Part shown: positions 45,513 to 53,615 of the stretch, piece after piece
How the letters are laid out: each line of letters begins with the position of its first letter
How positions within the stretch are numbered: the stretch's first letter is position 1
Source of the DNA: Pseudomonas fluorescens
GTDB lineage: Bacteria > Pseudomonadota > Gammaproteobacteria > Pseudomonadales > Pseudomonadaceae
NCBI RefSeq assembly: GCF_902497875.1
Contig: NZ_CABVHY010000015.1
Coordinates: forward strand, 1-64,000
DNA: 64,000 nt
Direction of reading: 5' to 3'
Notes under the pieces: model-generated
Seen by the model: the letters and a program-made list of their open reading frames with translations, nothing else
Database searches by the model: none
What the model was told of the DNA's origin: nothing
Made by a program: the position numbers and the translations under genes

Positions 45513-46424
45513 GTGAAAGCCAGATCCGATGAGTTGCAGATTTTCGTCTGTGTGATCGAGTGCGGTTCGATTTCCGCGGCGGCCGAGCAGGTCGGACAAA
45601 CGCCCTCGGCGGTCAGCCGTACGCTGTCGCGGCTCGAGGCCAAGCTGGAGACCACGCTGATCAACCGCACTACGCGGCGCATGGACCTGACCGAAGAGGG
45701 CAAGTACTTCTTCGAGCACGCCAAGTTGATTCTCGAACAGATGGATCACCTCGAAGAGCGCTTGTCCTCGCGTCAGCAAACACCCTCGGGTCGCTTGCGG
45801 ATCAACGCCGCCTCGCCGTTCATGCTCCACGCCATCGTCCCGTACATTGACGAATTTCGCCGTTTGTATCCGGACATCCAGCTGGAACTCAACAGCAATG
45901 ACCTGATTATCGACTTGCTCGAACAAAGCACCGATATCGCCATTCGCATCGGGCCCTTGGCGGATTCAACCCTGCATGCCCGCTCCCTGGGTTGCAGCCC
46001 GCTGCACATCCTCGCCAGCCCCGAATACCTGGATAAGCACGGCACACCGACGACCGTAGCAGAACTGGCTGGGCATTCGCTGCTGGGCTTTACCCAGACC
46101 GAAAGCCTCAATCATTGGCCCTTGCGGCATGCCCAGGGTGATCGCTGGCAGATTCAGCCGGGAATCTCGGCATCCAGCGGTGAAACCCTGCGCCATCTGG
46201 CGCTGGAGGGGCAGGGCATTGCCTGCCTGTCGCATTTCATGACCATCGATGACATCAAGGCCGGTCGCTTGACGGTGCTGTTGGCCGAAGCCAATAGCGG
46301 TTATCGGCAACCGATCAATGCGGTGTACTACCGTAACTCGCAGTTGGCGTTGCGTATTCAATGCTTCCTCGACTTCATCCAGAGCAAGCTGGCGGCCTAC
46401 GCCATGACGGTGTTCGAAGGCTGA
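45513..46424 (+). CDS. LysR-family regulator (303 aa)
   Basis: A LysR regulator of the AaeR/DmlR-like branch: DELQIFVCVIECGSISAAAE, SAVSRTLSRLEAKL in the helix-turn-helix and a C-terminal domain with GRLRINAASPFMLH. The GTG at 45513 with agagga 7 nt upstream is chosen; an upstream TTG at 45471 would run into the REP doublet. The epimerase gene 105 nt downstream on the same strand is a possible target. Confidence 0.88.
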   Translation: MKARSDELQIFVCVIECGSISAAAEQVGQTPSAVSRTLSRLEAKLETTLINRTTRRMDLTEEGKYFFEHAKLILEQMDHLEERLSSRQQTPSGRLRINAASPFMLHAIVPYIDEFRRLYPDIQLELNSNDLIIDLLEQSTDIAIRIGPLADSTLHARSLGCSPLHILASPEYLDKHGTPTTVAELAGHSLLGFTQTESLNHWPLRHAQGDRWQIQPGISASSGETLRHLALEGQGIACLSHFMTIDDIKAGRLTVLLAEANSGYRQPINAVYYRNSQLALRIQCFLDFIQSKLAAYAMTVFEG

Positions 46425-46528
46425 TTCGTGACCTCTGCGCAAGATTGAATTGGGCAATCCGGACTTTTTCAACAGGGATCAGTCCTCGATACTCGTTCCA
46501 TCACTTACTCACGCAGGGAGTCCTCTCC

Positions 46529-47422
46529 ATGAACGTATTCGTAACCGGCGCCGCAGGTTTTATCGGTGGCTCCATCGCAACTGGCCTGATCAAGGCCGGC
46601 CATCAAGTCACCGGCCTGGTGCGCAGCGCCGAACAAGCTAAAGAAATGACCGCATTGGGCATTACCCCAGTGATCGGTACGCTCGACGACAGCGTCCTGC
46701 TGGCCGAACAGGCTCGCGCCGCAGACGCTGTGATCAACGCCGCCAGCAGCGACCATCGCGCAGCAGTCGAAGCCGTGCTCGGAGCGCTGCGCGGGACGAA
46801 CAAGACCTTCCTGCATACCAGCGGTTCGAGCATTGTCGGCGATGCCAGCGGCGGTAAATCCAGCGATGTCATCTACTACGAAGACAACTTGCCGGAGCCG
46901 ACCGTCGACAAGGCTGCTCGCGTGGCCATCGACAATCTGATCCTCGCCGCGGCGCGCGAAGGTGTGAACTCGGCAGTGATCTGCAACACGCTGATCTACG
47001 GCCACAGCCTCGGGGTCAAGCGCGACAGCGTCCAGTTGCCACGCTTGCTCAAACAGGCGCGTAAAAGCGGGGTGGTCCGGCATGTCGGCCCGGGTCAGAA
47101 CATCTGGTCCAACGTGCACATCGAAGACGTGGTCGCGCTGTACCTGCTGGCGCTGGAGAAGAATGTGCCCGGCACTTTCTACTTCGTCGAAAGCGGCGAA
47201 GCGTCCTTCATCGAAATGACCACCGCCATTGCTCAGGCACTCGATCTGGGTGAACCGCAAGACTGGCCGCTGGCCGATGCCGAAGCCGAGTGGGGTTATG
47301 AAATGGCCAACTATGGCTTGGGTTCCAACAGCCGGGTGCGCGGAAAACATGCCCGCGAAATGCTCGGTTGGGCGCCGAAGCGTACGTCGGTTGTAGAGTG
47401 GATTCGTAACGAGATGGTCTGA
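46529..47422 (+). CDS. NAD(P)-dependent epimerase/dehydratase-like protein (297 aa)
   Basis: An extended short-chain dehydrogenase with the nucleotide-binding motif TGAAGFIGG at the N terminus, LVRSAEQAK after strand 2, and INAASSDH. The C-terminal part (NVHIEDVVALYLLALE) is typical of NAD-dependent epimerases. The Tyr-x3-Lys catalytic motif is not obvious, so it may be an atypical, NmrA-like or reductase member. The start at 46529 follows caggga. The substrate is unknown. Confidence 0.85.
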   Translation: MNVFVTGAAGFIGGSIATGLIKAGHQVTGLVRSAEQAKEMTALGITPVIGTLDDSVLLAEQARAADAVINAASSDHRAAVEAVLGALRGTNKTFLHTSGSSIVGDASGGKSSDVIYYEDNLPEPTVDKAARVAIDNLILAAAREGVNSAVICNTLIYGHSLGVKRDSVQLPRLLKQARKSGVVRHVGPGQNIWSNVHIEDVVALYLLALEKNVPGTFYFVESGEASFIEMTTAIAQALDLGEPQDWPLADAEAEWGYEMANYGLGSNSRVRGKHAREMLGWAPKRTSVVEWIRNEMV

Positions 47423-47452
47423 GGGCATTCGCTCCAGACCGAGTTGAGGCCA

Positions 47453-47540
47453 TCGCGAGCAAGCTCGCTCCCACAGGTCCAGCGCCAGCCCATATATTTT
47501 GGAGCGACGCGATCCAATGTGGGAGCGAGCTTGCTCGCGA
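47453..47540. repeat. REP doublet, gcgagcaagctcgc family
   Basis: Inverted arms tcgcgagcaagctcgctccc(aca) and tgtgggagcgagcttgctcg flank a 42-nt spacer. It lies between the convergent epimerase and SulP genes. The arms equal those of 43273-43363, and the spacer differs. Confidence 0.83.
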
Positions 47541-47583
47541 AAGCGGCTTCAGCTTCGCCGCAGAGCTTCGAACCAGACCCGGA

Positions 47584-49071
47584 TCAATGCTCCAACAACC
47601 GCTCAATCCCCTCCGGCTTGTCATGCACGCCGAAGCGATCCACCAGGGTTGCGCTCGCTTCATTCAATCCCAGCACCTCAACCTCGGCACCAGCGCTGCG
47701 CAACTTGAGCACCACCTTGTCCAACGCGGCGACGGCGGTGATGTCCCAGAAGTGTGCGTGGGTCAGGTCGATGCAGACGTTGCGCAAGGTTTCCTTGAAA
47801 TCGAAGGCGGCGCTGAATTTGTCGGCGGAGCTGAAGAACACCTGGCCGATCACCCGGTAAGTGCGCTGCTGGTTGGCGGCGTCGACCGATGATTCCACCG
47901 CCAGGTAATGGCCCATCTTGTTGGCGAAAAACATCGCCGCCAGCAGCACCCCGGCCAATACGCCATACGCCAGGTTATGCGTGCCGACCACCACCGCCAC
48001 GGTAACCACCATCACGATGTTGGTCGACAGCGGATAGCGTTTGAGATTGCGCAACGAGTCCCAGCTGAAGGTGCCGATGCAGACCATGATCATCACCGCC
48101 ACCAGCGCGGCCATCGGAATGCGACTGACCCAGTCACTGAGAAACACCACCATGAACAACAAGGCGACCCCGGCAATCAAGGTCGACAGCCGTGTGCGGC
48201 CACCGGATTTCACGTTGATCACCGACTGGCCGATCATCGCGCAACCGCCCATGCCGCCGAGCAGGCCGGTGGCGATATTGGCCAGGCCCTGGCCTTTGCA
48301 TTCGCGGTTCTTGTCGCTCGGCGTGTCGGTCATTTCGTCGAGGATGGTGGCGGTCATCATCGACTCCAGCAGGCCGACCACCGCCATCGCCGCCGAGTAC
48401 GGGAAGATGATCTTCAACGTCTCCAGGTTCAGTGGCACATCCGGCCAGAGGAAAATCGGCAGTGTGTCCGGCAGCTCGCCCATGTCGCCGACGGTGCGGA
48501 TATCCAGCCCCAGCCACATCGCCACGCCAGTCAGTACCAGGATGCACACCAGCGGCGAGGGAATGACCTTGCCGATCTTCGGCACATAGGGGAACAGGTA
48601 GATGATCCCGAGACCGGCGGCGGTCATGGCGTAGACATGCCAGGTGACGTTGGTCAGCTCCGGCAGCTGGGCCATGAAAATCAGAATCGCCAGCGCGTTG
48701 ACGAAACCGGTGACCACCGAGCGCGAAACAAAGCGCATCAACGAACCCAGCTTGAGAAACCCGGCGCCGATCTGCAGCGCGCCGCATAGCAGCGTGGCCG
48801 CCAGCAGGTATTGCAAACCGTGGTCTTTGACCAGGGTCACCATCAGCAACGCCATGGCACCGGTCGCGGCGGAAATCATCCCCGGCCGACCCCCGGTGAA
48901 AGCAATCACCACCGCCATGCTGAACGAGGCATACAAACCGATCTTCGGATCGACCCCGGCAATGATCGAAAAGGCGATGGCTTCGGGGATCAGCGCAAGC
49001 GCGACCACCAGACCGGCCAGCACGTCGGCGCGGATGTTGGAGAACCAGTGTTGTTTGACGGTTGAAAGCAT
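47584..49071 (-). CDS. SulP-family anion transporter with STAS domain (495 aa)
   Basis: An inner-membrane SulP (SLC26) transporter with about ten to twelve segments; the N-terminal signature is DVLAGLVVALALIPEAIAFS, and GGMGGCAMIGQSVINVKSGG is a conserved loop. A C-terminal cytoplasmic STAS domain (NVCIDLTHAHFWDITAVAALDK) is present. Substrates in the family are sulfate or bicarbonate. The ATG at 49071 is chosen by family alignment; it has a weak ribosome site, and the frame is open upstream through a REP element. Confidence 0.9.
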   Translation of the reverse strand: MLSTVKQHWFSNIRADVLAGLVVALALIPEAIAFSIIAGVDPKIGLYASFSMAVVIAFTGGRPGMISAATGAMALLMVTLVKDHGLQYLLAATLLCGALQIGAGFLKLGSLMRFVSRSVVTGFVNALAILIFMAQLPELTNVTWHVYAMTAAGLGIIYLFPYVPKIGKVIPSPLVCILVLTGVAMWLGLDIRTVGDMGELPDTLPIFLWPDVPLNLETLKIIFPYSAAMAVVGLLESMMTATILDEMTDTPSDKNRECKGQGLANIATGLLGGMGGCAMIGQSVINVKSGGRTRLSTLIAGVALLFMVVFLSDWVSRIPMAALVAVMIMVCIGTFSWDSLRNLKRYPLSTNIVMVVTVAVVVGTHNLAYGVLAGVLLAAMFFANKMGHYLAVESSVDAANQQRTYRVIGQVFFSSADKFSAAFDFKETLRNVCIDLTHAHFWDITAVAALDKVVLKLRSAGAEVEVLGLNEASATLVDRFGVHDKPEGIERLLEH

Positions 49072-49166
49072 CGGGGTGTCCAGGGTCGAGCGGGGGAGTG
49101 CGAAGGACGCGAGTTTACGGGACTGGGGAAGAGGGTGCGACCGACCAGTAAAGCCGAGCACAACCC

Positions 49167-49317
49167 TGTGGCGAGGGAGCTTGCTGTGGCGAGGGGGCTT
49201 GCCCCCGCTGGGGCGCGCAGCGGCCCTAAAATCTGCAACACCATTGTGACAGGCATACCGCATTCTCAGGTTTTACGACTGCTTCGCAGCCGAACGGGGG
49301 CAAGCCCCCTCGCCACA
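49167..49317. repeat. Composite REP doublet with a nested partial arm
   Basis: This is the reverse of the composite element after recD (10807-10939), sharing gcgcagcggccctaaaat and ttttacgactgcttcgcagc. The left arm is doubled: tgtggcgagggagcttgc is followed directly by tgtggcgagggggcttgccc. The first copy looks like a partial arm inserted or duplicated next to the second. Confidence 0.82.
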
Positions 49318-49353
49318 AGTGATCACCGGACAGGATATTCGCGTATCTGTTAA

Positions 49354-49749
49354 TCAAGGCCCAACCAGATACTCCAGCTCCTGGGCCCGGGTCCTGGTCA
49401 TCTCCAGAACGCAGGAACCAGCGTTGATACTGTCGATGGTCCCGCCCGTCAAACTGCCGACCAATCCGCAGTTGGCATCACGGTACTTGATCCACATCCG
49501 CTGGACGTTTTGCAGCTGGCTCTTCTTGTCAGCCTCCAGCGCCGCCATGGCTGCCTTGTACCCTTTGTTCAGCCGGGTATCCTGCAGTTGGATTTCAGCT
49601 GCGGTGCAATCGAGCATGTTGACGGTTACGCCTCCCGACGCCTCCATGCACTTTTTGTAGGCAGGGCTATCAGCGTTGTCAGCGGCATAAGCCGAGCCGC
49701 AAAACGCCACTAACAGGCTGCAGGTAGTAAATAGAGAGCGGGGGTTCAT
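49354..49749 (-). CDS. LprI-like DUF1311 secreted protein (131 aa)
   Basis: A small exported protein with a signal peptide (SLFTTCSLLVAFCGSAYA) and a DUF1311 domain with conserved Cys and the motifs CTAAEIQLQDTRLNKGYKAAM and MWIKYRDANC. The DUF1311 family includes the lysozyme inhibitor LprI of Mycobacterium. A lysozyme-inhibitor role is only a family-level suggestion. The start at 49749 gives a good signal peptide. Confidence 0.85.
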   Translation of the reverse strand: MNPRSLFTTCSLLVAFCGSAYAADNADSPAYKKCMEASGGVTVNMLDCTAAEIQLQDTRLNKGYKAAMAALEADKKSQLQNVQRMWIKYRDANCGLVGSLTGGTIDSINAGSCVLEMTRTRAQELEYLVGP

Positions 49750-49951
49750 GGTTGGCCTTTCCTGGTCAATGGGTCGTAAAGCGCAAGATCCGCAGTCTAA
49801 GCCGCGCCAAGGCATGCTGCTAGCTATCGAGGTACTTGCCACCGAGCGGGCTCTGGTTCAGCCTGAAGACAATCAAGAGCGTCGGCACCGGATCATACTG
49901 GCGCTGGACGACTACCGCGGCGGTGCCGATGCCTGCCGCTGGGAGACTGAC
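49750..49951 (+). other. Region before D-aminoacylase gene
   Basis: A 202-nt stretch between the LprI-like gene and the deacylase. The frame of the deacylase stays open through it, and the part encoding RRHRIILALDDYRGG looks somewhat coding, so it could be a remnant of an upstream gene. I see no clear promoter. The likely start of the deacylase is at its end. Confidence 0.4.
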
Positions 49952-51409
49952 ATGAAGTACGACACGCTGATCCGCAATGCCCTGGTCATCGACGGCACTA
50001 ACATCCCGGGTTACCTCGCCGATGTGGCGATTCTGGATGGCCGCATTCAACGCATCGACAGCTTGAATGGCGCCTGTGCCGATGAAGAGATCGAAGCGGG
50101 CGGTCGAGTGTTGGCGCCGGGCTTCATCGATGTCCACACCCATGACGATACCGTGGTGATCCGCCAGCCGCAGATGCTGCCCAAGCTCAGCCAGGGCGTG
50201 ACCACGGTGATCGTCGGCAACTGCGGGATCAGCGCATCCCCGGTGAGTTTGCGCGGCGAGCCACCGGACCCGATGAACCTGCTGGGCACCGCCAGCGCTT
50301 TTGTCTACCCGCGCTTTGGCGACTACCGCGCCGCGGTCGAAGCCGCGCACCCAACCCTGAATGTGGCGGCGCTGGTCGGTCACACGGCGCTGCGCAACAA
50401 CCACATGGACGACCTCTATCGCAGCGCCACGCCTGGTGAAATCAGTGCCATGCGCGAGCAACTGCGCGCGAGTCTGGAGGCGGGCGCGTTGGGTTTATCC
50501 ACAGGTCTGGCCTACGCCAGTGCCTTTTGCGCCGAGACGGATGAAGTGCTGCAACTGGCCGAAGAGCTGGCGGCATTTGGCGCGGTCTACACCACTCATT
50601 TGCGCAGCGAATTCGAGCCGGTGCTGGAGGCAATGGACGAAGCGTTCCTGATCGGCCGTCATGCCAGGGCACCGGTGATCATCTCCCACCTCAAATGCGC
50701 CGGTGCCGGCAATTGGGGTCGCAGCCCGCAACTGCTCGCCTCCCTGGAACGCGCCGCGCTGAGCCATCCGGTGGGCTGCGATTGTTATCCCTACGCGGCC
50801 AGTTCTTCGACCCTGGACCTCAAACAGGTCACCGACGCCTTTCGCATCACCATCACCTGGTCGACGCCTCATCCCGAGGTGGGTGGCCGCGACCTGATGG
50901 ACATCGCCGCCGAATGGGGTCTGTCGCTGCTGGACACCGCCCGCCGATTGCAACCGGCGGGCGCGGTGTATTACGGCATGGACGAAACCGATGTGCGGCG
51001 CATCCTTTCCCATCCACTGTCGATGATCGGCTCCGACGGCCTGCCGGAAGATCCGTTCCCCCATCCGCGTCTGTGGGGGGCTTTCCCGCGGGTACTGGGG
51101 CATTTCAGTCGTGACCTGGGACTGTTCCCACTGCACACCGCCGTACACAAAATGACCGGGCTTTCGGCAGCGCGTTTCGGTCTGCAAGAACGGGGTGAAC
51201 TTCGCGAAGGGCATTGGGCGGATATGGTGCTGTTCGACCCGCTACGGGTGCGCGACGTGGCCGATTTCAGCGACCCGCAACGGGCGGCTGAAGGCATCGA
51301 TGGAGTGTGGGTCAATGGCGTATGCAGTTATGCGCAGGGCATAGTCACTGGACGCAGTGACGGGAGATTTCTGGCCCGGGCAGGAGATTTGCGGCGGGGG
51401 TTCCATTAA
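49952..51409 (+). CDS. D-aminoacylase / N-acyl-D-amino-acid deacylase family (485 aa)
   Basis: A zinc amidohydrolase that removes the acyl group from N-acyl-D-amino acids. The HxH motif is in FIDVHTHDD, further metal or catalytic residues are in NCGISASP, IISHLKCAG and GSDGLPEDPFPHPR, and a C-terminal ADMVLFDP beta-sandwich follows. The ATG at 49952 with gggag 7 nt upstream is chosen. The stop abuts a 97-nt REP doublet. No D-amino-acid permease, RidA or racemase gene accompanies it. Confidence 0.92.
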   Translation: MKYDTLIRNALVIDGTNIPGYLADVAILDGRIQRIDSLNGACADEEIEAGGRVLAPGFIDVHTHDDTVVIRQPQMLPKLSQGVTTVIVGNCGISASPVSLRGEPPDPMNLLGTASAFVYPRFGDYRAAVEAAHPTLNVAALVGHTALRNNHMDDLYRSATPGEISAMREQLRASLEAGALGLSTGLAYASAFCAETDEVLQLAEELAAFGAVYTTHLRSEFEPVLEAMDEAFLIGRHARAPVIISHLKCAGAGNWGRSPQLLASLERAALSHPVGCDCYPYAASSSTLDLKQVTDAFRITITWSTPHPEVGGRDLMDIAAEWGLSLLDTARRLQPAGAVYYGMDETDVRRILSHPLSMIGSDGLPEDPFPHPRLWGAFPRVLGHFSRDLGLFPLHTAVHKMTGLSAARFGLQERGELREGHWADMVLFDPLRVRDVADFSDPQRAAEGIDGVWVNGVCSYAQGIVTGRSDGRFLARAGDLRRGFH

Positions 51410-51506
51410 AAGATCGCAGCCTGCGGCAGCTCCTGCAATGACCGTGTATACCCCCGAACTCTGGGTGAACACAAACCCCGTAGGAGCTGCCGCAGGCTGC
51501 GATCTT
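51410..51506. repeat. 97-nt REP doublet (REPIN), copy 3
   Basis: The same arms and the same 97-nt length as copies at 27921 and 45376, in the orientation of copy 1. The spacer (gtgtatacccccgaactctg) is more diverged. It begins at the base after the deacylase stop codon. Confidence 0.85.
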
Positions 51507-51588
51507 TTGATCCTGCTTGCCGGACCCCATGCTCGTACTAGGTATTCAGCTTGTATAGGATGATCACCTTCAATCAAGGAGCAGCACC

Positions 51589-51957
51589 ATGAGTTTTGGA
51601 AAAACCACCCCCATCCTGCGGATTTTCGACGAAGCCAAGGCCCTGGAATTCTACGTCGACTTCCTCGGCTTCACCCTCGACTGGCAGCATCGTTTCGAAG
51701 AAAACTTCCCGCTGTACCTGCAGGTATCGCGCGACGCCTGCGTGCTGCATCTGTCCGAACACCACGGCGACAGCTCGCCGGGAGCGGCATTGCGCATCGA
51801 GACTGATGAGCTGGAAGCGTTCCACCAGCAATTGTCAGCCAAGGACTATCGCTACGCCAAGCCACAGATCCAGACAATGCCCTGGGGCAGCCAGGACATG
51901 ACCATCAGTGATCCGTTTGGCAATCGGTTGGTGTTTACCAATGCGATCAGTGTCTGA
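51589..51957 (+). CDS. Glyoxalase/bleomycin-resistance (VOC) fold protein (122 aa)
   Basis: A single VOC-domain protein. It has the paired beta-alpha-beta layout: TPILRIFDEAKALEFYVDFLGF in the N half and MTISDPFGNRLVF in the C half. The fold is shared by glyoxalase I, extradiol dioxygenases and antibiotic-binding proteins; the Bleomycin-resistance-like subgroup fits best. The start has aaggagcag upstream. No substrate can be named. Confidence 0.86.
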   Translation: MSFGKTTPILRIFDEAKALEFYVDFLGFTLDWQHRFEENFPLYLQVSRDACVLHLSEHHGDSSPGAALRIETDELEAFHQQLSAKDYRYAKPQIQTMPWGSQDMTISDPFGNRLVFTNAISV

Positions 51958-51962
51958 TTGAA

Positions 51963-52104
51963 GTTGTAGGGTGCCTGCTGGAAAGTCATCGCGAGCCCGC
52001 TCCCACAGGTTATGTGTCGATCACACTATGTAGTCCGGCGCAGATTCAGTGTGGGAGCGAGCCTGCTCGCGACAGGACCTTCAATTCACCAATGATTCAA
52101 CTGC
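51963..52104. repeat. Copy A of a ~140-nt repeat flanking the toxin-antitoxin block
   Basis: This segment contains a REP doublet (gcgagcccgctcccaca ... tgtgggagcgagcctgctcg) and extra matching sequence on both sides. It aligns along its length with 53467-53602 in the same orientation: gtaggg, gtcatcgcgagc, aggttatgtgt, gatcacactatgt, gtgggagcgagcctgctcgc, aattcacc and attcaactgc are shared. Confidence 0.75.
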
Positions 52105-52115
52105 CAAACCCCGAT

Positions 52116-52493
52116 CTACACCTTGCCCCGCCCCACCGCATGCTCGTTATCCAGCGCCTTCTCGATCAACAATAATCCCAGCTCCATCATTTGATGAATC
52201 GCCAAGGCAAGATTGCGGTCTTTGCCGTCCAGGTCATAGGCAAGATCCAGCACCAAGGTGCTCGCCGAACAGAAGGTTTCGTAGGCATTGGGCAGCAGGG
52301 CATCGGTGTTGATGCCGGGGGCGACGGCAAAGATTGGTAGCGGACGGTCGTCGGCGGGTCGGGAATTGCTGATCGGTGGCTTCAGGTAATGATCGAGGGC
52401 ACGGTTTGCAGCCTCGTGAAGTTTGTTCGAATCAAGGGATTCGTAGGGGGAAACGTTTGGGGTTTCAGGAAGATTAGGGATGGCTTTGTGCAT
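52116..52493 (-). CDS. DUF6124 (formerly DUF3077) family protein (125 aa)
   Basis: A small Pseudomonas protein family of unknown function. The N terminus holds PESLD-like SPYESLDSNKLHEAANRALDHYLKP, the family hallmark, and the C-terminal half is helical (MMELGLLLIEKALD). No signal peptide or membrane segment is seen. It lies between a repeat copy and the toxin-antitoxin operon, on the opposite strand to that operon. Confidence 0.8.
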   Translation of the reverse strand: MHKAIPNLPETPNVSPYESLDSNKLHEAANRALDHYLKPPISNSRPADDRPLPIFAVAPGINTDALLPNAYETFCSASTLVLDLAYDLDGKDRNLALAIHQMMELGLLLIEKALDNEHAVGRGKV

Positions 52494-52754
52494 GGTGGTA
52501 CTCCAGGTTTGAAGGGAGCTACCAAGTAAAAGCGGGCCGCGACGCCCGGACGCTGATATGCAGCGACCGACGAAGGTTAGCCATGGGCCTAGGTCAACGC
52601 AACCTCAAAAACCTGTCGGAAATTTCTGTGTTCCTACGCGAGTTTGATCGCTCCGAAATTCAGGACATGCCGTTGTACGGTGTCCAGGACACAACACATA
52701 AGGAGTGTGCTAGGCTCAATCAATGATTTCATTGATTGCACGAGGGAAGCATTC
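52494..52754 (+). promoter_or_regulatory. Promoter region of the toxin-antitoxin operon
   Basis: A possible promoter is ttgtac-N17-acataa (52673-52701). Two perfect palindromes lie in it: gtgtcc-a-ggacac (52680-52692), inside the spacer, and caatcaatga-tt-tcattgattg (52717-52738), between the -10 and the ribosome site. Both suit autoregulation by the antitoxin. The rest of the gap is divergent from the DUF6124 gene and shows nothing else. Confidence 0.6.
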
Positions 52755-53000
52755 ATGGCCAGTATCACTATTCGTAATCTGGACGACCAGATCAAAGAGC
52801 AACTGCGTATCGAGGCGGCTCACAATGGCCACTCGATGGAAGAAGAAGCACGTCTGATCCTCGGGCGGGCGTTGGCCCAGGTCAATCGTGCCGGAGGCCT
52901 TGCCAGTCGAATTCGCGCTCGATTCAGCGCAAGTGGAGGGGTTGAACTCGACTTGCCTGCTCGTCATGAAAAAGCCACCGCCGTGGATCTCACCGAATGA
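52755..53000 (+). CDS. FitA-like antitoxin with Arc/ribbon-helix-helix domain (81 aa)
   Basis: The N-terminal ribbon-helix-helix domain (SITIRNLDDQIKEQLRIEAAHNG) is followed by a short acidic C tail (DLPARHEKATAVDL), which would bind the toxin. The start has gaggga upstream. It overlaps the toxin start by 4 nt, so toxin translation is coupled to it. It should repress its own operon through the palindromes upstream. The pair matches the FitAB subgroup of VapBC systems. Confidence 0.88.
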   Translation: MASITIRNLDDQIKEQLRIEAAHNGHSMEEEARLILGRALAQVNRAGGLASRIRARFSASGGVELDLPARHEKATAVDLTE

Positions 53001-53416
53001 TTGTGCTGGATACCAATGTTCTATCGGAGTTCATGCGCGCTGAACCTGCCACTCAAGTGCTGGCTTGGGTTGATGCACAACCGGCGATGGATCTGGCCAT
53101 TAGCGCGATCACCGTCGCCGAAATTCTCCACGGTATCGCCCGTCTTCCTGCTGGCAAGCGTAAACAAGGGCTGGAGGCCCAGGCGATGGCGATGTTCGAA
53201 GAGGATTTTGCTGGCAAGATCCTGCCCTTCGACGCTCATGGGGCCGTCGAATACGCCATGTTGGTGGCCGGTAGTGAGGCCAACGGGCGCGCAGTCTCCA
53301 TGGCGGACGCGCAGATTGCGGCGATCTGTCGAGTACATGGAGCATCGATTGCGACGCGCAATGTGCGCGATTTCGAGTTTTCCGGTTTGTCTGTTATCAA
53401 TCCGTGGGGCGTTTGA
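52997..53416 (+). CDS. PIN-domain VapC/FitB-type toxin (139 aa)
   Basis: A type II toxin with a PIN nuclease domain. The acidic metal-binding residues are D5 (VLDTN), E42 (TVAEIL), D104 (SMADAQ) and D125 (NVRDF), all present, so activity is expected. VapC toxins cut RNA, usually tRNA; the target here is unknown. It overlaps the antitoxin gene by 4 nt. The pair sits between two direct repeats and may be a mobile or recently gained block. Confidence 0.9.
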   Translation: MIVLDTNVLSEFMRAEPATQVLAWVDAQPAMDLAISAITVAEILHGIARLPAGKRKQGLEAQAMAMFEEDFAGKILPFDAHGAVEYAMLVAGSEANGRAVSMADAQIAAICRVHGASIATRNVRDFEFSGLSVINPWGV

Positions 53417-53466
53417 ACGATCAAAAATCGGCGATCAATGGGTAGCTGAAGCTGGTTCCAGGCGCA

Positions 53467-53602
53467 GGATGTAGGGCGCTTATTGAATAGTCATCGCGAG
53501 CAGGTTATGTGTGGATCACACTATGTGATCCGACGCATATCCAGCGTGGGAGCGAGCCTGCTCGCGATGGGGTCTGTAATTCACCCACTTATTCAACTGC
53601 TC
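53467..53602. repeat. Copy B of the ~140-nt repeat, with a 10-nt deletion
   Basis: Matches copy A (51963-52104) in the same orientation. The left REP arm lacks the ten bases ccgctcccac, so gcgagc runs straight into aggttatg. The right arm is intact. The two copies start about 1.5 kb apart and bracket the DUF6124 and toxin-antitoxin genes. Confidence 0.75.
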
Positions 53603-53615
53603 ACAATGTGATCAA

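Noticed and set aside
27921..53602. Repeated inverted arms as a CRISPR array
   Set aside because: The repeats are REP doublets scattered between genes with no regular spacers and no cas genes.
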